Shown: positions 18,891 to 24,144 of the stretch, in pieces | Position numbering within the stretch: the stretch's first letter is position 1 | Layout of the letters: each line of letters opens with the position of its first letter | Source of the DNA: a virus | Reading direction: 5' to 3' (one strand) | Length of the DNA: 24,144 nucleotides | IMG/VR virus record: IMGVR_UViG_3300030098_000913 | Span: 1 to 24,144 of that record | Made by a program: the position numbers and the translations under genes | Notes under the pieces: model-generated | The model's input: only the letters and a program-made list of their open reading frames with translations | Databases searched by the model: none | What the model was told of the DNA's origin: nothing

Positions 18891-19989
18891 GGCTTATTAT
18901 GGAGCAGATCCGTCACGTCTCGGTCAGGCTAACCTGACTGGTGATGCTGACGCACTTTTTCTGAAAGTCTTCGCTGGTGAAGTACTCACCACGTTTGAAG
19001 CAAATAATGTTATGATGCCTCTGCACCGTGTGCGGACCATCACTAGTGGTAAGACTGCATCTTTCCCGGTCACGGGCGTTGCAGCGGCTAAGTATCATAC
19101 CCCCGGCGACAGCCTGTTCGGTGATGATAATGAAGATGGCAACCCCCTGTACCTCTCTCAGGTCAAGCACAATGAGCGTTTGATCGCAATCGACGGTGTT
19201 CTCACTGCCTCGGCATTCCTCGCGGAAATCGACGAAGCAAAGAATCACTATGAGGTGCGTTCGATTTATTCCACGGAAATCGGGCGACAGTTGGCTTACA
19301 CCGCCGACAAGAACCTGATCCGTACTGTCATCGCGGGTGCGCGCTCAACTACTGACCGTTTCGGTGCTACCACTGCTGATGGCGTAAGCACTTATGGTGG
19401 TGCTGTCATCAACATGGGAACGACTGACGGCGGAGGCAACGAAGTCATCACCTCGACTAAGGTCGCTGATGGTGCTGCTGCTACTGGAGCCACTCTCGTC
19501 TCTGGTCTCTTCTTGGCCGCAGAACTGATGGATTCCAAGAACGTGCCGGATCAAGATCGCTTCTGCCTCCTGCCGCCTGCGGAATACTACAAGTTGGTCA
19601 ACGAGAACAAGGATGCGATCAACCGAGATTACAACCCGGACGGAAACGGTTCCGTCGCTGCGGGTGAGATCCTGTCGGTCGCGGGTATCCGCATTCTCAA
19701 GAGCAACCACGTTCCTAGTACCAACGAAGCCGGTACGATTCACGACGATCCCGGCATCAACAACAACGTCTTTGATTCTTCCGGATCCGCTGGTTACTCA
19801 GCAGACTTCGGTGAGACCAAGGGCATCGTCTTCCAGATGGAAGGTGTAGGCACGGTCAAGTTGCTTGATCTCGCTATGGAGTCTGAGTACTACATGGAGC
19901 GTCTCGGTACGATGCTTATGGCTCGCTACGCGATGGGCCACGGCGTCCTGCGTGAAGAGGCTTGCATGGAACTGATCGTCACTGACTGA
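18889..19989 (+). CDS. Major capsid protein, T7 gp10-like, 366 aa
   Basis: Builds the HK97-fold head shell. Close to T7 gp10A: LTGDADALFLKVFAGEVLTTFEANNV (T7 DPLALFLKVFGGEVLTAFARTSV), HRVRTITSGKTASFPVTG, YHTPGDSL, HNERLIAIDGVLTASAFLAEIDEAKNHYEVRSIYSTEIGRQLA, and ILKSNHVP later. Length is near T7 (345 aa). ATG 18889 has GAAGGAG 8 nt upstream. Codon use seems more regular than in neighbours, as expected for the most abundant protein. A terminator follows. Confidence 0.96.
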   Translation: MAYYGADPSRLGQANLTGDADALFLKVFAGEVLTTFEANNVMMPLHRVRTITSGKTASFPVTGVAAAKYHTPGDSLFGDDNEDGNPLYLSQVKHNERLIAIDGVLTASAFLAEIDEAKNHYEVRSIYSTEIGRQLAYTADKNLIRTVIAGARSTTDRFGATTADGVSTYGGAVINMGTTDGGGNEVITSTKVADGAAATGATLVSGLFLAAELMDSKNVPDQDRFCLLPPAEYYKLVNENKDAINRDYNPDGNGSVAAGEILSVAGIRILKSNHVPSTNEAGTIHDDPGINNNVFDSSGSAGYSADFGETKGIVFQMEGVGTVKLLDLAMESEYYMERLGTMLMARYAMGHGVLREEACMELIVTD

Positions 19990-20030
19990 TCATTTGTGCT
20001 ATACTCATTAACGTGAGTCTCCTACGACAC

Positions 20031-20071
20031 GGGGGCGTCCTCTCACTGAGCGGGCGTCCCCTTTTCTTATT
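20031..20071 (+). terminator. Intrinsic terminator after the capsid gene
   Basis: GGGGGCGTCC (20031-20040) pairs along its length with GGGCGTCCCC (20052-20061), a 10-bp stem with two G-U pairs. The intervening CTCACTGAG can extend it by a CTC/GAG pairing. TTTTCTTATTT follows. It lies between capsid and tail tubular A genes, exactly where T7 has T-phi, so it likely lowers tail gene expression relative to capsid. Confidence 0.85.
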
Positions 20072-20091
20072 TAACCTTTGGAGTGCTTATG

Positions 20092-20715
20092 ATGGCCGCA
20101 AATAGAACTACAGAACTGGAAGCAGTCAATACGATGCTGTCTGCCGTCGGAGAACCCCCAATCAACTCTCTCGACGATCAGAAGAATGCTGACGCTGCTA
20201 TTGCCAGAAACATTCTCTCAGAAGTGAGTAGAGAAGTACAGGCCCATGGTTGGCACTTCAACAGTCAGACGAAAGTCACTTTCTCCCCCTCAACAGATTC
20301 CAACATCCTCCTCCCAGAGAACGTTGCTCGAATTGATATTGAGAATTGGACTACGGGAAGTACTGGGTCCGTCAACACGATGGATATCACTCAGCGAGGA
20401 AACAAACTATTCAATAAGACAGATAACACGTACGTCTTCAGTGGAGACATTGTGGCGTCTGTCGTCTATCTTTTGGAGTGGACAGAACTCCCAGAGCCAG
20501 CCCGTCGATACATCACGGTTCGATCCGCAAGGATCTTCCAAGATCGCATGGTCGGCTCTCAGGCTCACCACGCATTCTCCCAAGAAGACGAAGTCCGGGC
20601 AAGGGCTTTGCTCAAGGAGTTTGAAGGCGACACCGCCGACCACTCTATCTTCAACAACTATGACACCTACAGGATCATCTCTCGACCAGATGCTATGAAT
20701 GGTAGGAGTTATTAA
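20092..20715 (+). CDS. Tail tubular protein A, T7 gp11-like, 207 aa
   Basis: Gatekeeper ring between portal and nozzle. The family pattern is TTELEAVNTMLSAVGEPPINSLDDQKNADAAIARNIL.EVSREVQAHGWHFN at the N-terminus and LPEPARRYITVRSARIFQDRMVGS centrally. Length is similar to T7 gp11 (196 aa). Either ATG 20089 or 20092 is possible; GGAG at 20080-20083 gives better spacing to 20092. The stop overlaps the next start (TAATG). Confidence 0.93.
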   Translation: MAANRTTELEAVNTMLSAVGEPPINSLDDQKNADAAIARNILSEVSREVQAHGWHFNSQTKVTFSPSTDSNILLPENVARIDIENWTTGSTGSVNTMDITQRGNKLFNKTDNTYVFSGDIVASVVYLLEWTELPEPARRYITVRSARIFQDRMVGSQAHHAFSQEDEVRARALLKEFEGDTADHSIFNNYDTYRIISRPDAMNGRSY

Positions 20716-23177
20716 TGCCTTTGATTACAACAAGCGTACCCAACCTAACTGGTGGTGTTTCTCAGCAACCTACTGCTCAACGTCTCCCCAACCAATGTGA
20801 GGCTCAGGAAAATGCTCTTCCCCTTCTTGTGGGAGGACTTATTAAACGTCCCCCGTCAAACCATGTGTCGGAAATAAAGACTTATGGAACCGATGGGGAC
20901 GACGGCGTTTCAATTAACTTGACTAATCCTTTCACTCACGTTGTTAACAGAGACGATACTGAGCAGTTTTTTGTAACTCTAGGTGGAAACGACGACGTCT
21001 ACATTAACTACCTCGATGGATCTCCGAGGAAGGTCTTAGAAAACTTTGTTGCTAGTGGTTATTTGACTTCTTCCAATCCCGCTACAGCATTCAGAGCGGT
21101 GACGGTCGGTGATGTGACTTACATCGTTAATACCGAAAAAGAAGTAACAATGAGTGGGGCTGCCGGAAGTTCTATTAACACTCATGAAGCCCTTATCTGG
21201 ATCAAAGCGACTCAGACAGCAGCAGAAGTAAAGATTAAAATTGATGACGCGGCTCCATATGCGTCGGGAACACCCGCCACCTCTGATCCTCCCCCTTCAA
21301 CTACTGATATGGCGACTACTATAGCCGGTGCGTTGGGTTCCTCTGGAACTGCCGAGTCATCAGGAAGTGTAATTTATTTTACTAAAGCAGCAGACTTTCA
21401 AATCAGCGGTTCGGACACGATGGGTCAAAACGGACACGTAATTATTAAAGAGAAAGTCAATAACTTTGCTGATCTCCCTCCTGTCGCTAAACACGGAATG
21501 ATTGTCCTAGTTGAAGGAGATCCTGAATCAGAAGTAGATGACTACTACGTTAAGTTTGAAGTCAACGAAGATTCTCCTACAGGAAATCCTATGGGAAACG
21601 GAGTCTGGGTTGAAACCGCAAAGCCCGGAATCATAGTTAACTACAATTATCAGAGGATGCCCCACCTCCTTGTAAGACAGACGAATGGAGAGTTTGTTAT
21701 TACAAAGGCTGACGGAACAGCACCCGCCGGAGAAGATGGAAGCGTTGACTTCGAGTCTTTGAAATTCACTCCACGACAAGTGGGGTCTGACTTAACCAAC
21801 CCATTACCTTCGTTTGTCGATAATAAGATTAGCGATGTCTCTTTCTTCAAGAACAGACTCGTCTTTCTAAGCGGAGAGAACATATCCCTGAGTGAAGCGG
21901 GAGAATACTCAAACTTCTTCAGAACTACTGTCACCCTTCTCCCTGATACCGCTCCTATTGATGTCGGGGCCGGAGGTACTGAAGTCAGTAAACTGGAAAC
22001 CGCTATTCCATTCAGTGACCGACTCATGCTCTTCTCTAAGCAGACTCAGTTCGCTTTCAGAGGAGAAGGAATTCTCAGTCCTCTAACTGCATCTATTACT
22101 CAGGTGACGAACTTCGACATCCTCACGGACGTCAAGCCTGTCCCCGCTGGGAATACGATCTTCTTTGGATTCAACAGGGGATCATTCAGTGGAGTGCGGG
22201 AGTACTTCAAGACGAATGAAACCGATATCAATTTCGATGCAGTTGAAGTTACGTCTCAGGCTCCGAAGTATATTGCCGGGGACATTCGCAAGATGACTGT
22301 TTCGACTATGGAGTCGATGTTAGCAGTCCTTGCCCGAACTAAGACTAGTGGAGTCTATAACGCTACGAATGAAATCTTCGTCTATAAATATTTCAACGGA
22401 GATCGAGGTAGACTTCAGTCTGCTTGGTTTAAGTTCTCCCTGTCGAACTGTGAAATTCTGGATATCCATTTCATTGAACAGTCTCTGTATATGATTATTA
22501 AGAGAGGTTCAAAGACGTTCATTGAGCGAATGGATCTGCAAACAGGACTAATAGACGAGGGTGCTACCTACACTACGCATCTTGATCGACGAGTTAAGAT
22601 CACTGGGGACGGTGCTGATCCCGCAGCCGCTGGAACAGTAATCAACCTTCCCTACTCCATCAATGGATCAGACGTCATGCAAGTCTGTGACTCAACAGGA
22701 GAAGTACGAACCATCGCTTCCCAGTCGGGGTCCACAGTCACTCTTACAGAAGAGTTTGCTGCTGATGAAGTGTTCTATGTCGGTATCGGGTACACGATGA
22801 CGTATGAGATGTCCTCGCCTGTTCTCAAGCGACCTAAGGAAGGTGGAGGGTATGAGATGCTCGCCACCGGACGTCACCAGTTGAGGTACATGACAGTCGT
22901 ATATGATGATACTGCTCACTTCCTTGTGAAGGTAAGCACGCCAACTGCTGGAGGAAACTATACGACTCCTATTGAATACCCGTTCAGCGGACGGTTCCTA
23001 AGTGCGGGTGGATATCTCGGTGCGGTTCCTTCGGAGACCGGAGACTTTAGATTCCCCGTATTTGCTGAGTCTGATTCTGTTAAGATCGAGATTGTCAATG
23101 ACTCTCCTCTTCCTAGTAATATTCAGTCAGTAGAATTTGAAGCGTACTACACTTCCAGATCTCAGAGAATGCAATGA
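20715..23177 (+). CDS. Tail tubular protein B, T7 gp12-like nozzle, 820 aa
   Basis: Forms the tail nozzle to which fibres attach. Signature opening is TSVPNLTGGVSQQPTAQRLPNQCEAQENALPLLVGGLIKRPPSNHV, followed by NRDDTEQFFVT; then ISDVSFFKNRLVFLSGENISLSEAGEYSNFFRTTVTLLPDTAPIDV, FSDRLMLFSKQTQFAFRG, and VFVYKYF/RLQSAWFKF-type blade motifs. Length is close to T7 gp12 (794 aa). ATG 20715 is joined to the preceding TAA. The 3' end overlaps the next gene by 4 nt. Confidence 0.94.
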   Translation: MPLITTSVPNLTGGVSQQPTAQRLPNQCEAQENALPLLVGGLIKRPPSNHVSEIKTYGTDGDDGVSINLTNPFTHVVNRDDTEQFFVTLGGNDDVYINYLDGSPRKVLENFVASGYLTSSNPATAFRAVTVGDVTYIVNTEKEVTMSGAAGSSINTHEALIWIKATQTAAEVKIKIDDAAPYASGTPATSDPPPSTTDMATTIAGALGSSGTAESSGSVIYFTKAADFQISGSDTMGQNGHVIIKEKVNNFADLPPVAKHGMIVLVEGDPESEVDDYYVKFEVNEDSPTGNPMGNGVWVETAKPGIIVNYNYQRMPHLLVRQTNGEFVITKADGTAPAGEDGSVDFESLKFTPRQVGSDLTNPLPSFVDNKISDVSFFKNRLVFLSGENISLSEAGEYSNFFRTTVTLLPDTAPIDVGAGGTEVSKLETAIPFSDRLMLFSKQTQFAFRGEGILSPLTASITQVTNFDILTDVKPVPAGNTIFFGFNRGSFSGVREYFKTNETDINFDAVEVTSQAPKYIAGDIRKMTVSTMESMLAVLARTKTSGVYNATNEIFVYKYFNGDRGRLQSAWFKFSLSNCEILDIHFIEQSLYMIIKRGSKTFIERMDLQTGLIDEGATYTTHLDRRVKITGDGADPAAAGTVINLPYSINGSDVMQVCDSTGEVRTIASQSGSTVTLTEEFAADEVFYVGIGYTMTYEMSSPVLKRPKEGGGYEMLATGRHQLRYMTVVYDDTAHFLVKVSTPTAGGNYTTPIEYPFSGRFLSAGGYLGAVPSETGDFRFPVFAESDSVKIEIVNDSPLPSNIQSVEFEAYYTSRSQRMQ

Positions 23178-23806
23178 CTTATATTCGTGTATCCACTGTA
23201 GAAGACATTATTCATGTATCTGAAAATCTCAGAGAAGATGACCGGAGAGAGATTGCGGCCTCCTCAAACAACCTCCCAATCGAATCACTTACTAGAGGGT
23301 ATGTGCTGTCGAAGCCGTCTTGTTTCTCCGTCATGAATGACCTGTATCCTACTGAAGCGGAATACGAAGATATTAAGAAGGTCGCCTCTGAGATGAGGGA
23401 AGCGGACAAGAATGAATTGAAAGCATTAGGAATGGATGATCCTGAAGAGGCTCTCAAGGAGAGTTACTTTGGATCGAAACCTAAGTGCTATACCGCCATC
23501 GGATCGGGAGTCCCGGTCGCCATGTTTGGTGTCGTCCCATTTAAAGAGAATGAAAGATGGGGCAGCATCTGGCTTCTTGGAACCGACGGCGTGACTAAAG
23601 ATATCCCTATTACGTTCCTTAAATGGACTAGGAAGTTTTTACCAACCCTTTTGGAGCCTTACGACATGGTATGCAACATCGTAGATGCACGCAATACGGT
23701 CCACATCAAGTGGATCAAGTGGTTAGGCTTCTCCTTTATGAGAGAATTGAAACACGGACCAGAAGGAAGAACATTTTATGAATTTGCGAGGTTGAATCAT
23801 GTGTGA
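23174..23806 (+). CDS. Internal virion protein, T7 gp13/DUF2833-like, with N-terminal duplication, 210 aa
   Basis: Resembles DUF2833 phage proteins (T7 gp13 group, GNAT-like): YEDIKKVASEMREADKNEL, P.EAL..SY..S..CYTA, G.PVAMFGVVPF, WGSIWLLGTDG, FL.....FLP.LL..YD...N.VD.RN..HIKWIKWLGF. T7 gp13 has 138 aa. The extra length is an N-terminal copy of the first part: residues 9-53 align without gaps to 64-108 (offset 55), with 17 of 45 identical, for example LSKPSCFS against FGSKPKCYT. ATG 23174 overlaps the gp12 stop. It is probably ejected or an assembly factor; acetyltransferase activity is unproven. Confidence 0.85.
   Translation: MTYIRVSTVEDIIHVSENLREDDRREIAASSNNLPIESLTRGYVLSKPSCFSVMNDLYPTEAEYEDIKKVASEMREADKNELKALGMDDPEEALKESYFGSKPKCYTAIGSGVPVAMFGVVPFKENERWGSIWLLGTDGVTKDIPITFLKWTRKFLPTLLEPYDMVCNIVDARNTVHIKWIKWLGFSFMRELKHGPEGRTFYEFARLNHV
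23198..23332 (+). repeat. Coding duplication, unit 1
   Basis: Codes residues 9-53 of the gp13-like protein (VEDIIHVSENLREDDRREI...). Unit 2 is at 23363-23497. Divergence is high, so the duplication is old. Confidence 0.8.
23363..23497 (+). repeat. Coding duplication, unit 2
   Basis: Codes residues 64-108 (YEDIKKVASEMREADKNEL...). This unit is contiguous with the rest of the domain, so it is probably the original copy. Confidence 0.8.
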
Positions 23807-24144
23807 ACCAATATCTATGACGATGGGAGCATTGGGAGTTGCCGGGGCGGTCACGAGCGGACTCGGAGCAAGAAGTGCTGCCAAATCCCAAGCCGAACAC
23901 AACCGACGCCTCTCTATTCACAACAATAAAAGATACAATCAGGCTGTCAAGTACCAGCAAGAACTCGCTGATTGGCAGGCTGATAACTATTACAAGAACG
24001 CGGCGAGTATTGCGGACAATGCCCAACAGCAGTACAGCACTGTTCTCGATCAAATTGAACAAGTAAGACAGAAGACGATGGGCGAAGTCCGGCAGTCAGG
24101 ACGAGCCGCTATTAAAGGCCAGTCCTATATTCGTGCAGCCGCGT
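23799..24144 (+). CDS. Internal virion protein B, T7 gp14-like, partial (3' end beyond window)
   Basis: Opens MCEPISMTMGALGVAGAVTSGLGARSAAKSQAEHNRR, then a long Gln/Ala-rich helical region (YNQAVKYQQELADWQADNYYKNAASIADNAQQQYSTVLDQIEQVR). The MCEP start followed by a short Gly/Ala hydrophobic segment is typical of T7 gp14 relatives, which are ejected to build a channel across the cell envelope. ATG 23799 overlaps the previous stop by 8 nt. About 115 codons are visible and the frame is open at the window end. Confidence 0.8.
   Translation, partial: MCEPISMTMGALGVAGAVTSGLGARSAAKSQAEHNRRLSIHNNKRYNQAVKYQQELADWQADNYYKNAASIADNAQQQYSTVLDQIEQVRQKTMGEVRQSGRAAIKGQSYIRAAA

Noticed and set aside
19995-20000. 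TGTGCT hexamer near 6354, 8878 and after the capsid gene as a phage promoter core
   Set aside because: A hexamer is expected several times in 24 kb by chance, flanks do not align well, and another copy lies inside the gp13-like gene.

Overview
The window is the left and middle part of a T7-supergroup podovirus genome (Autographiviridae-like). Almost all coding is on the + strand, and the order follows T7: early small genes, single-subunit RNA polymerase, gp2.5-type ssDNA-binding protein, primase-helicase, family A DNA polymerase, gp6-type exonuclease, portal, scaffold, capsid, tail tubular A and B, internal virion proteins. An integrase followed directly by a tRNA 3'-end sequence (probable attP) indicates a phage able to lysogenise. 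That sequence ends in an encoded CCA and looks like a bacterial CAU-anticodon (Met-type) tRNA. The host cannot be named; a proteobacterium is plausible.

Region 1 (1-4130) holds short genes of unknown function, many joined by ATGA overlaps. A recurring 15-19 bp palindrome (TCGGAG-N3-CTCCGA), then a pyrimidine tract and a Shine-Dalgarno (SD) sequence, lies 23-29 nt before several starts. One cassette between two palindromes has no convincing ORF and instead holds a candidate structured RNA with a perfect tRNA-like T-arm. A near-consensus sigma70 promoter (2310-2337) fires just before one palindrome. Three small proteins beginning M(K/Y)(I/L)YIW are paralogues. The recognisable proteins at the end of this region are an L5 gp88-like protein and a DUF932 protein (4203-5099).

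Region 2 (5100-6492) carries the integrase and attP. Region 3 (6493-15690) is transcription and replication: RNA polymerase, SSB, RusA-like resolvase (in place of T7 endonuclease I), primase-helicase, secreted i-type-like lysozyme, a helix-turn-helix protein, DNA polymerase, a LAGLIDADG endonuclease, exonuclease and a DUF1599/MazG-like protein. Here three genes (lysozyme, HTH, LAGLIDADG) each start deep inside the preceding gene in its +1 frame, and the recognisable domain starts near the upstream stop codon. The lysozyme signal peptide is written over the conserved 3' end of the helicase.

Region 4 (15692-24144) is structural and lysis: proline-rich protein, portal, scaffold, holin-like protein, a nested pair (56-aa ORF plus lipoprotein), capsid, a strong terminator where T7 has T-phi, tail tubular A and B, a gp13-like protein with an internal duplication, and the start of a gp14-like protein cut off by the window end.

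Strongest leads: the palindrome cassettes and their RNA element, the overprinted secreted lysozyme, the +1 staggered gene chain, and the divergent motif A of the RNA polymerase.
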